A stretch of 64,000 nt of DNA from JAKPUX01 sp035353815 (GTDB taxonomy: Bacteria > Zhuqueibacterota > Zhuqueibacteria > Residuimicrobiales > Residuimicrobiaceae), in NCBI GenBank assembly GCA_035353815.1, contig DAOQAG010000007.1, positions 1 through 64,000 on the forward strand, given 5' to 3'. The position numbers were made by a program, and so were the translations under genes. Below, piece after piece: positions 57,139 to 64,000 of this stretch. Position 1 is the first letter of the stretch, and each line of letters starts with the position of its first letter. The notes under the pieces are model-generated. The model made no database searches. It saw nothing but the letters and a program-made list of their open reading frames with translations, and had not been told where the DNA came from.

Positions 57139-57923
57139 TACCGGCCCCTCCATTTAGCAGACTCGATGGAAACATAGGAGAGGAATAGCCCCATGCCGGC
57201 AAAACTGAGGTAGAAGAGGATGTGGCGTGTATCGAGGACGCCCTTGGCAAAATCATCGAAATGCTCGATGAGAGAAAAATTGCCCAGAATTTTGCCGACG
57301 GCCGGGCTGGCCATATCCGAGATCCAGCCAATGGCCCAGAACACCAGAATGAAGGCCACGGTGCTGACCGCGGCGATGATCTGGTTATCGGTCAGGGTTG
57401 AGAAGAAGAGTCCGAAGGCGATGTAGCAGAGTCCGAGCAGGAAAAGCCCAAGATAGCCGGTGAGGATCTGGCCGGCTTCGGGTTTGCCCAGGAAAAAGAG
57501 TGCGGCCACATAGAGACCGGTGAGCAGCAGCATCAGCAGGTAGAGCCCGGCGGCGGCGCTGAACTTGCCGAGGATCGACTGGGTATTGGTCACAGGGGAG
57601 GTGAGCAGCAGCTCGATCGTGCCGCTCTTTTTCTCATCGGAGAAGAGCCGCATGGTGACGAGGGGCAGGAAAAAGAGCGCGAAAAGGCTCATATTGTGCA
57701 GCAGCGGCCGGATGGCCATCATATTGATATTGAGTTTGGGTGCGGCCATTTGGTAATACTGCGCTTGCATGTCCGATTGCATGCACATCTGGACAAAATT
57801 GGTGACCAGCAAATAATAAAAGATGCCCGAGATCAGCAAAAAGAGGCCGATCACCACATAGGCTATCGGGGAGGCGAAATAGGAGCGCCATTCCCGGTTC
57901 AAGATGGCGAGATAGTTATTCAT
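57138..57923 (-). CDS. ABC-2 type permease (GldF-like)
   Basis: A 261-residue ABC-2 membrane protein with six helices. The conserved cytosolic stretch LFSDEKKSGTIELLLTSPVTN (shown as DEKKSGTIE and LLLTSPVT) after helix 2 matches GldF/NosY-type permeases. The ATG overlaps the ATPase stop (TGATG), and its stop overlaps the GldG-like start, so all three are translationally coupled. Substrate is unknown. Confidence 0.92.
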   Translation of the reverse strand: MNNYLAILNREWRSYFASPIAYVVIGLFLLISGIFYYLLVTNFVQMCMQSDMQAQYYQMAAPKLNINMMAIRPLLHNMSLFALFFLPLVTMRLFSDEKKSGTIELLLTSPVTNTQSILGKFSAAAGLYLLMLLLTGLYVAALFFLGKPEAGQILTGYLGLFLLGLCYIAFGLFFSTLTDNQIIAAVSTVAFILVFWAIGWISDMASPAVGKILGNFSLIEHFDDFAKGVLDTRHILFYLSFAGMGLFLSYVSIESAKWRGR

Positions 57924-58876
57924 CAGTGTTCCACCTCCTCTTCCGTCGTCGTCACCCGGAGGAAGACATCTTCCAGGCTGAGCCCCTCGGGGCGCAGCTC
58001 ATGGAGATTCCAGCCCTTCTCGACGATCGCGCGGGCGATGGCGGGACTGATGTCCGCCTCGGCGCCCGATTCGATCTGGTAATGCTGTACGCCCGCTGGC
58101 GCGGCCAGATCGAGTGCGCGCACGTGGCGAACGCCCTCGAGACGGGAGAGCTGTTGCTGCACCTCCGCGACAGGGCCGGTGGCGGCCAGGGCAAAACGCT
58201 GGGATCCGGCCAGTTTGCGGGTGAGATTATCCGGGGTATCTTCGGCCACAATCCTGCCCTTGTCGATAATGACCACGCGTTCACAGGTCATACTGACCTC
58301 GGGCAGAATGTGGGTGCTGAGGATGATGGTGTGCGTCCCGGCGAGTCCCTTGATCAGCTCACGCACCTCGATGATCTGCTTGGGATCGAGGCCAACGGTG
58401 GGCTCATCCAGAATCAGAACCTCAGGATTATGGACGAGGGCCTGGGCGAGACCGACGCGCTGTTTATAGCCTTTGGAGAGCTGCTTGATGACCCGGCCGG
58501 AAACGCTGCTGATGCCGGTTTTATCCATGGTGTCGGCGATGGCCTGTTTCCGGTTGCGCGCATCGACACCTTTGATCCTGGCAACGAACTCGAGATAATC
58601 GGCCACGCGCATATCGGTATAGAGCGGTGGATTCTCGGGCAGGTAGCCGATACGGCGGCGGACCTCCATGGAGTTTTCGTGCACATCAAAACCAGCCACC
58701 GAGGCGCTTCCGCTGGTCGCCGGAAGATAGGTGGTGAGAATGCGCATGGTCGTGGTTTTACCTGCGGCGTTGGGGCCGAGGAAGCCGACGATCTCCCCCT
58801 TGCCGACCTGAAATGAGACCTTGTCAACAGCCATGACACGGCCAAAATAGCGCGTTACTTGCTTTACTTCAACCAT
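57923..58876 (-). CDS. ABC transporter ATP-binding protein (GldA-like)
   Basis: A 317-residue ATPase: Walker A GPNAAGKTTT (about 38; the usual G-A-G is A-A-G), Q-loop YLPENPPLY, signature LSKGYKQRVGLAQAL, Walker B VLILDEPTVGLDP and switch His in LSTHILPEV, followed by a C-terminal extension (about 230-317) typical of the DUF4162-bearing/gliding-type ATPases. ATG 58876 has AAAGGAGG ten bases upstream. It follows rpsO by 83 bases without a terminator, so the module may be read from the infB operon. Confidence 0.94.
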   Translation of the reverse strand: MVEVKQVTRYFGRVMAVDKVSFQVGKGEIVGFLGPNAAGKTTTMRILTTYLPATSGSASVAGFDVHENSMEVRRRIGYLPENPPLYTDMRVADYLEFVARIKGVDARNRKQAIADTMDKTGISSVSGRVIKQLSKGYKQRVGLAQALVHNPEVLILDEPTVGLDPKQIIEVRELIKGLAGTHTIILSTHILPEVSMTCERVVIIDKGRIVAEDTPDNLTRKLAGSQRFALAATGPVAEVQQQLSRLEGVRHVRALDLAAPAGVQHYQIESGAEADISPAIARAIVEKGWNLHELRPEGLSLEDVFLRVTTTEEEVEH

Positions 58877-58959
58877 GGGCTGGTGCCTCCTTTCTCTTGG
58901 GCCGAATCCGTGCAGGGTGATCCCCAACCAGGGCGCATCTGGACAAGAAAGCAGTGCCT

Positions 58960-59229
58960 CTAGCGGCGAATGCCAAGATCCTGAATGAGCGAACGATAGA
59001 GGGTAATATCGTTGGATTTCAGGTAGTCAAGAAGACGGCGCCGGCGGCCGACCATCTTGAGCAGACCACGCCGGGAGTGAAAATCCTTCGGATTCGTATG
59101 GAAGTGTTTGGTGAGTTGATTGATTCGCTCCGTCAGCATGGCGATCTGGGCCTCAATGCTGCCCGTGTTATCGGCACGCTGGCCGTACTTGAGTACGAGT
59201 TCCTGCTTTACCTCTTTGGTCAGTGGCAT
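58960..59229 (-). CDS. rpsO: 30S ribosomal protein S15
   Basis: An 89-residue four-helix protein that binds 16S rRNA early in 30S assembly. KQELVLKYGQRADNTGSIEAQIA, LTKHFHTNPKDFHSRRGLL and VGRRRRLLDYL (given as short motifs) are diagnostic. It follows ribF by 24 bases. In most bacteria pnp comes next; here the ABC/GldG module intervenes. Confidence 0.98.
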   Translation of the reverse strand: MPLTKEVKQELVLKYGQRADNTGSIEAQIAMLTERINQLTKHFHTNPKDFHSRRGLLKMVGRRRRLLDYLKSNDITLYRSLIQDLGIRR

Positions 59230-59253
59230 TGAAAAAACCTCCGTTAAGTAACT

Positions 59254-60189
59254 TTAATGGATCGCTAAAAGTTCCATAGATTTGGTAACATCTTGTTTGA
59301 TTTGTTCGATAAGAGCCTGGGTGGTGGCGAATTTGGCGTCTTCACGGATGTATGCGATAAACTCGACGGTGGCCTCCTGACCGTAGAGGTGCCCGTCAAA
59401 GTCGAACAGATAGGTTTCAATAACCCGCTCCTGGGCGGAGAAGGTCGGTCGCGTGCCGATATAGGTGACCGAATTATGGCGCCTGCCGCCGAGGCGGGTG
59501 CGCGAGGCATAGATGCCGGGGCGGGGCACCAGTTTATACTGGGAATAAGGCCGCAGGTTGATGGTCGGGTAGCCCAGGCCGGTTCCTCGGCCGGCTCCAT
59601 GCACGACCAGCCCGTTAATGCTGTAGGGGCGACCAAGCATCTGCCCCGCGATCTCCAGATTTCCCTCCTGCAGGGCGTGACGGATCCGGGTACTCGAAAT
59701 GATCTCTTCGCCTACCTTCAGAGGGGGCAGGGAATCCACCACAAAGCCGAATTCCGCTCCGAGTTTTTGCAGCAGGGCGAGATTGCCGCTGCGTCCTTTG
59801 CCGAAAGCGTGGTCGTGGCCGATGATGATCTCGCGCATGCGCAATTTTGCGATGAGGAGGTCGATGACGAAGCGTTCCGGGCCCATGCTGGCGAATGTGG
59901 GCGAAAAATGGGCGATCACGAGCCGGTCCAGGCCGAGGTCATCGAGAATTTCGATCTTCTCCTCGATCGTGGTCAGCACCTCTTGCTGCGGCCGGCCTGA
60001 ATCCTGCAGAACGAGCTGCGGGTGGGGTTCGAAGGTAATCATGGTCGCATGTGCCCGGGCCCGTTCGGCACGCGCCTTCAACTCACCCAGGATGACCTGG
60101 TGGCCGCGATGCACCCCATCGAAAGTCCCGAGCGAGACCACACTGGTGTCGGAGGGTGGAAAAGTATTGATATTCCAGATAATCTGCAT
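59254..60189 (-). CDS. ribF: Bifunctional riboflavin kinase / FAD synthetase
   Basis: A 311-residue enzyme making FMN and FAD. N-terminal FAD-synthetase nucleotidyltransferase domain with LGTFDGVHRGHQ (residues about 22-33) and a GHDHAFGKGRSG motif (about 120); C-terminal riboflavin kinase with GRGTGLGYPTINL (about 195) and TYIGTRPTF. Both motif sets are intact, so both activities are expected. Position between truB and rpsO is the standard cluster order. Confidence 0.96.
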   Translation of the reverse strand: MQIIWNINTFPPSDTSVVSLGTFDGVHRGHQVILGELKARAERARAHATMITFEPHPQLVLQDSGRPQQEVLTTIEEKIEILDDLGLDRLVIAHFSPTFASMGPERFVIDLLIAKLRMREIIIGHDHAFGKGRSGNLALLQKLGAEFGFVVDSLPPLKVGEEIISSTRIRHALQEGNLEIAGQMLGRPYSINGLVVHGAGRGTGLGYPTINLRPYSQYKLVPRPGIYASRTRLGGRRHNSVTYIGTRPTFSAQERVIETYLFDFDGHLYGQEATVEFIAYIREDAKFATTQALIEQIKQDVTKSMELLAIH

Positions 60190-60196
60190 GTATGTT

Positions 60197-60904
60197 CTAT
60201 CGCGATGATTCAGATTGAAGATACTGTGCCAAGGCCGTTACTTCCAGGGACTCCTCAAGCCTGTAGCTGCCAATTCGGGTCCGGGTGAGATGGGAGAGGA
60301 ATCCCACGGTGCCGAGTTCCCGGGCCCAATCCCGCGCCAGGGCGCGGATATAGGTTCCCTTGGAGCAGCAGACGGTAAAATCGATCCAGCAGGTACCGAT
60401 CGCCAGCACCTCCAGGCTGTGGATGGTCACAGGCCGGGGTGCAGGGATTTTCTCGACGCCGGCCCGAGCCAGCTTGTAGAGCCTCTGGCCGTCGACATGA
60501 ATCGCGGAAAAGCTCGGCGGCACCTGCTGCAATTCGCCGACGAAGCGGCGAGCTGCGGTACGGATCTGTTCGGGATCGCAAGGCGCCAATGCTCTGGTTT
60601 CGGTCACGACGCCGCTGATATCCAGCGTATCAGTCGTAAAACCGAGCCGCAGGCGGCCGCGGTATTCCTTGGGGGCGTCGACCAGGGCTGCGATACTACG
60701 CGTCTCGCGACCTGTGCACACCAGCAGCACCCCATCCGCAAAGGGATCGAGGGTGCCGGCATGGCCGACTTTGCTCCCCGGAATCAGCTTTTTCACCCGG
60801 CGAACGACATCGAAGGAGGACCAGCCGACAGGTTTGCGCAGATTGAGAACGAGATCGCGGCCGCGCTCCTCACGCAGTGCTGCGGCGGAAGGGGGAACGG
60901 CTAT
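60197..60904 (-). CDS. truB: tRNA pseudouridine(55) synthase (probable ATA start)
   Basis: TruB makes pseudouridine 55 in the tRNA T loop. The catalytic Asp is in VGHAGTLDPFADGVL and later motifs (QVPPSFSAIHVDGQRLYKLAR, SKGTYIRALARD) are intact. The conserved N-terminal strand LNLRKPVGWSSFDVVRRVKK lies upstream of the first GTG (60796), yet no ATG, GTG or TTG exists between it and the rbfA stop. An ATA at 60904 overlaps the rbfA TAG as ATAG and has GGGAGGA seven bases upstream, giving 235 residues; a CTG at 60877 is the other option. So the gene is probably intact with a rare start rather than truncated. Confidence 0.9.
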   Translation of the reverse strand: MAVPPSAAALREERGRDLVLNLRKPVGWSSFDVVRRVKKLIPGSKVGHAGTLDPFADGVLLVCTGRETRSIAALVDAPKEYRGRLRLGFTTDTLDISGVVTETRALAPCDPEQIRTAARRFVGELQQVPPSFSAIHVDGQRLYKLARAGVEKIPAPRPVTIHSLEVLAIGTCWIDFTVCCSKGTYIRALARDWARELGTVGFLSHLTRTRIGSYRLEESLEVTALAQYLQSESSR

Positions 60905-61257
60905 GGCTTTTCCTCCCGGTGAATCTTGGCGATCACGTCCTGAATATGGGCCGCATAGAGGGCGGAATCATCGAAACTGAACTGGATCTCGGGCACATAG
61001 CGCAACCCGAGGCGGTGCCCCATTTCACCACGAATCGGTCCGGTCAACTGTTCGAGCCGCTTCGCCGTCTGCTCGATCCGGTCCTGGTCGCCCATGACAC
61101 TGTAAAAGATCCGCGCATGGCGCAGATCATCCGACATCCGGACATGGGTGATGGTGATGAAGCCCAGATCACCATTTTTAAGATCAAAGAGCAGATAGCG
61201 GCTGACCTCTTCCTGAAGCAGCGCCGCTACCCGGTCCGCACGTTTATACTTGTTCAT
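60901..61257 (-). CDS. rbfA: Ribosome-binding factor A
   Basis: A 118-residue KH-like 30S maturation factor. YKRADRVAALLQEEVSRYL at the N-terminus and HARIFYSVMGDQD, LGLRYVPEIQFSFDDS are family marks. It starts six bases after the DUF503 gene and its stop overlaps the proposed truB start by four bases. Confidence 0.96.
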   Translation of the reverse strand: MNKYKRADRVAALLQEEVSRYLLFDLKNGDLGFITITHVRMSDDLRHARIFYSVMGDQDRIEQTAKRLEQLTGPIRGEMGHRLGLRYVPEIQFSFDDSALYAAHIQDVIAKIHREEKP

Positions 61258-61262
61258 ACCTT

Positions 61263-61550
61263 CTAGACGATCTCCAGCTGTTGGCCAATGATCTCCACCT
61301 CATCCTCGGCCTCGATCAGGCGGCGGATTTCCGAAATCACCTGATCGATGAATTTGCGCTCATTGGCGACCAGGGCGATGCCCAGGGTCGTGCGTTGCCA
61401 CTTTTCGTTTTCATCCACTTCGGCCACGGAGACGTTGAACTTGTTGCGGATCCGCGTCTTCAGGCTCTTGAGGACAAAGCGTTTTCCCTTGAGCGAGCCG
61501 CTCTCGGGAATGAATAATTCAATCTGGAAGAGTCCCACCAGCATGGCCAT
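61263..61550 (-). CDS. DUF503 family protein (YlxP-like)
   Basis: A 95-residue protein matching YlxP/DUF503: IPESGSLKGKRFVLKSL and VAEVDENEKWQRTTLGIALVA (motifs), followed by IGQQLEIV. It is commonly found between infB and rbfA, as here, and is thought to help ribosome assembly or RNA metabolism, without a proven activity. It begins 12 bases after infB. Confidence 0.95.
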   Translation of the reverse strand: MAMLVGLFQIELFIPESGSLKGKRFVLKSLKTRIRNKFNVSVAEVDENEKWQRTTLGIALVANERKFIDQVISEIRRLIEAEDEVEIIGQQLEIV

Positions 61551-61561
61551 GGTACGCCAGC

Positions 61562-64000
61562 CTATTCCAGAGTTCTCTTGGTCTCGACCACCTTGTACGC
61601 CTCAAGGATATCATTGACCTTGATGTCGTCGTAGTTGGCCAGGGCGAGGCCGCATTCGAATCCGGTCGCGACCTCGCGCACATCATCCTTGAAACGCTTG
61701 AGCGAGGAGAGCTGGCCGTCGTGGATCAGGCGGTCGTCGCGGTAGACCTTGACGCGGTCGCTGCGGCTGATCTTGCCGGAGGTGACATAACATCCGGCAA
61801 TATTGCCGACCTTGGGCACCTTGAACACCTGGCGGATCTCCACCGTGGCAGTGAGCTCTTCCGAAATCGCCGGCGCGAGGAAACCCTCGAGCGCGGCCTT
61901 GATGTCGTTGACGATGTCATAGATGACGTCGTAGAGACGGATATCGACGCTCTCCTTGGCAGCCAGTTCGCGCGCCTTGGAGGTCGGGCGGACGTTGAAG
62001 CCGATGATGATGGCGCTGGAGGCGGAGGCCAGGAGCACATCCGATTCCGAGATGGCGCCGACGCCGCGGTGGATGATCTCGACCGCGACTTCATCGGTGC
62101 CGAGACTGATCAGGGTATCGGTGATCGCCTCGATGGAGCCATCCACGTCGGCCTTGAGCACCACGAAGAGCTGGCGGACCTGACCCTTCTGAATCTGCTT
62201 CGAGATCTCATCCAGCGTGCGCGGATGGCTGCGCCAGCGCTCATGTTCGCGTTGCAGCTGCTGGCGTTTCTGGCTGATTTCCCGGGTATCGCGTTCCGAC
62301 TGCAGCACGATCATCGAGTCGCCGGCTTGGGGCATGCCCGCAAAACCGAGGACGGCTACCGGCTTGGAGGGTCCAGCCTGCTTCACCTTGCGACCGTGGT
62401 CATCGAACATCGAGCGCACCTTGCCGCTGAAGGAGCCGGCGATGAAGGGGTCACCCACCTTGAGGGTGCCGGACTGAACCAGCACCGTGGCGACCACGCC
62501 CTTGCCGCGATCGAGTTCCGATTCGATGATGACGCCGCGCGCAAGGCGTTCGGGATTGGATTTGAGATCGAGGACCTCGGCTTCGAGCAGGACATTGTCG
62601 AGGAGCAATTCGATATTCTGTCCGGTTTTGGCGGAGATCTCGACGCACTGGTGTTTGCCGCCCCACTGCTCGACGAGGACATCGTGCTTGGAGAGCTGCA
62701 TGCGGATGTTGTCCGGATTGGCGCCGGGCTTGTCAATCTTGTTGATGGCGACGACGATGGGCACATTGGCCGCCTTGGCATGGCTGATCGCCTCGATGGT
62801 CTGCGGCATCACATTGTCATCGGCAGCGACGACAAGGATGACGATGTCCGTCGCCTGGGCGCCGCGGGCGCGCATGGCCGTAAAGGCCTCGTGACCGGGG
62901 GTATCGAGAAAGGTGATAGGTTTGCCGTCATCGGTCAGGACCTCATAGGCGCCGATGTGCTGGGTAATGCCGCCGGCTTCGCCGGCAATGATGTTGCTTT
63001 TGCGGATATAGTCGAGCAGCGAGGTCTTGCCATGGTCGACATGGCCCATGATCGTAACCACCGGCGGACGGCGGACCAGATTGGTCTCTTCCTCGCTCTC
63101 TTCCTTCTCGAGTTGCTCGAGCAGGTCCTCGCCGAATTCAGCAAGGGGCGCCACCGCATAGCCATACTCCCCGGCCAGCAGGGTGATGGTATCCATATCG
63201 AGGCGCTGGTTGATGGAGACCATCATGCCGAGTTCCATACATTTCTTGATGATCTCGGAGGCTTCGGCTTCCATCAGACGTGCCAGTTCGGAGACCGACA
63301 TGAATTCGCTCACCTTGATGATCGGGGTCTCCTCGACCTCGGTCTCGTCGTCGAGCTGAATGCGGCGTTTTTTCTTCTTGCCCTTGCCGGGTTCTTCCAT
63401 AGCCGCCATGGTCTGGCGGATGGTCTCCTGAATCTCGGCCTCGTTGAAGGTGATCTTTTTCTTCTTCTTGGGGCGTTTGCGCTTGTGTTCGGCTTCAGCC
63501 GGCGGCGTGGGTGCCGGCGCGGCCGGGGTTTCCGCACCCTTCTTCTTGCGTTTCCGTTTCCGTTTCTTTTTGTGGCGGCCCTCTTCGGCTTCCATCTCGG
63601 CAAGGCGTTCGACCGGGACCATCTCCTTGGCCGGGGCGCCCTCCTTGGGCGCGCGCGGCGCCGGTTTTTCCGCCACTTCGGCGGGACGTTCCTTTTCGCG
63701 CGGCCGGCGGGCGGTCTCCTCAGGCGGGATCTCGATGACGACCAGTTTCTTGTGCGGCTTGGTCCGGGCGGCTTCGGGCGCGGCTTCCGCAGCGGTCGTC
63801 TCGGCGGTCCTGGCCTTGGCGGGCGTGGTCCTGGCCGTCTCATCCGCGGGCCGGCTCTCTGCGACCGGGGCTTCGGGATGAGCGGCTGGCGCTTCGCCGG
63901 CGCTCGTTTCGCGGCGTTTGCGCAATTCGGGCATTTCTTTGGCCAGCTCCTGCGCTACTGCCAGACGCCGTTCCAGATTTTTCTGGGCCTCAGCCTTCTT
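61562..64000 (-). CDS. infB: Translation initiation factor IF-2 (N-terminus beyond window)
   Basis: IF-2 is the GTPase that brings fMet-tRNA to the 30S subunit. The visible 812 residues start inside the variable, charged N-terminal region (Ala/Pro/Glu/Lys-rich, with Lys/Arg tracts such as KKKRKRKRKKKG), then the IF2-N helix bundle (SVSELARLMEAEASEII), GTPase motifs GHVDHGKT, DTPGHEAF and NKID, and the C1/C2 domains (VEIIHRGVGAISESDV; CGLALANYDDIKVND). The frame is open to the last base of the window, so the true start lies beyond 64000; an internal ATG at 63932-63934 is not taken as the start. Confidence 0.97.
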   Translation of the reverse strand, partial: KKAEAQKNLERRLAVAQELAKEMPELRKRRETSAGEAPAAHPEAPVAESRPADETARTTPAKARTAETTAAEAAPEAARTKPHKKLVVIEIPPEETARRPREKERPAEVAEKPAPRAPKEGAPAKEMVPVERLAEMEAEEGRHKKKRKRKRKKKGAETPAAPAPTPPAEAEHKRKRPKKKKKITFNEAEIQETIRQTMAAMEEPGKGKKKKRRIQLDDETEVEETPIIKVSEFMSVSELARLMEAEASEIIKKCMELGMMVSINQRLDMDTITLLAGEYGYAVAPLAEFGEDLLEQLEKEESEEETNLVRRPPVVTIMGHVDHGKTSLLDYIRKSNIIAGEAGGITQHIGAYEVLTDDGKPITFLDTPGHEAFTAMRARGAQATDIVILVVAADDNVMPQTIEAISHAKAANVPIVVAINKIDKPGANPDNIRMQLSKHDVLVEQWGGKHQCVEISAKTGQNIELLLDNVLLEAEVLDLKSNPERLARGVIIESELDRGKGVVATVLVQSGTLKVGDPFIAGSFSGKVRSMFDDHGRKVKQAGPSKPVAVLGFAGMPQAGDSMIVLQSERDTREISQKRQQLQREHERWRSHPRTLDEISKQIQKGQVRQLFVVLKADVDGSIEAITDTLISLGTDEVAVEIIHRGVGAISESDVLLASASSAIIIGFNVRPTSKARELAAKESVDIRLYDVIYDIVNDIKAALEGFLAPAISEELTATVEIRQVFKVPKVGNIAGCYVTSGKISRSDRVKVYRDDRLIHDGQLSSLKRFKDDVREVATGFECGLALANYDDIKVNDILEAYKVVETKRTLE

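Noticed and set aside
60197..60796. truB as a truncated pseudogene starting at GTG 60796
   Set aside because: The missing N-terminal strand is encoded in frame upstream; only the start codon is unusual.

Overview
The window reads as an ordinary chromosomal stretch of a GC-rich (roughly 60%), Gram-negative bacterium of the wider FCB group, most like Calditrichota/KSB1-type lineages. This is inferred from a C-terminal NYPNPFN-type extracellular sorting tail (8400 region), a complete alternative complex III (act) operon, a Fibrobacter-type paralogous lipoprotein domain, a TonB-dependent receptor, and a GldF/GldG-type ABC module. No rRNA, phage, intact insertion sequence or CRISPR array is visible. 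Where promoters can be seen they are strikingly uniform sigma70-type boxes, nearly all with a 17-base spacer.

Layout. 1-870: the tail of an unknown gene, then a three-gene set of very small proteins. The first is a membrane peptide whose reading frame appears to continue through an in-frame TGA directly followed by a perfect hairpin: a candidate small selenoprotein. An FmdB-type zinc ribbon and a DUF6132-like membrane protein follow. 878-6143 (minus): an iron operon, DtxR-family regulator - feoA - feoB - TonB receptor, with a promoter/operator at its head. 6167-8670: a secreted OB-fold + double phospholipase-D-motif protein. 8774-14707: tdh-kbl (threonine to glycine), ispG, an unrecognised Rossmann-fold protein and a GT2 glycosyltransferase. 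14761-17482: tRNA-Pro(CGG) and leuS. 17925-19313 (minus): a TPR protein.

19445-29885 (minus) is one long translation/division unit, read from high to low coordinate: promoter, tRNA-Gly, -Cys, -Leu, -Val, thrS, infC (ATT start), rpmI, rplT, pheS, pheT, a ZapB-like coiled coil, zapA, a structured RNA candidate, rny, ymdB, tRNA-Arg. 30031-31610 holds a small zinc protein with no standard start codon, a lipoprotein and tRNA-Ala. 31657-38149 (minus): glycogen synthase, the MrfA/MrfB (YprA/YprB) DNA-repair pair and an AlaX-type alanyl-tRNA editing protein. A 42-bp minisatellite lies at 38307-38562. 38706-46108: promoter and actABCDEF, a quinol-oxidising respiratory complex. 46168-49995 (minus): a CDF metal exporter with three tandem cytosolic domains and a secreted beta-helix protein. 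50169-51491 (minus): polysaccharide deacetylase, MerR-type regulator and tRNA-Pro(GGG), the last two overlapping. 51548-51708: a 73-bp tandem repeat. 51763-64000 (minus): the classical infB - DUF503 - rbfA - truB - ribF - rpsO - pnp cluster, with an ABC/GldG/DUF4340 module between rpsO and pnp; truB has no ATG/GTG/TTG start.

The most interesting items are the candidate selenoprotein with a SECIS-like hairpin (193-366), the structured RNA between zapA and rny, the non-standard starts (truB ATA, small zinc protein ACG), the three-domain CDF transporter, and the minisatellite in front of the act operon.
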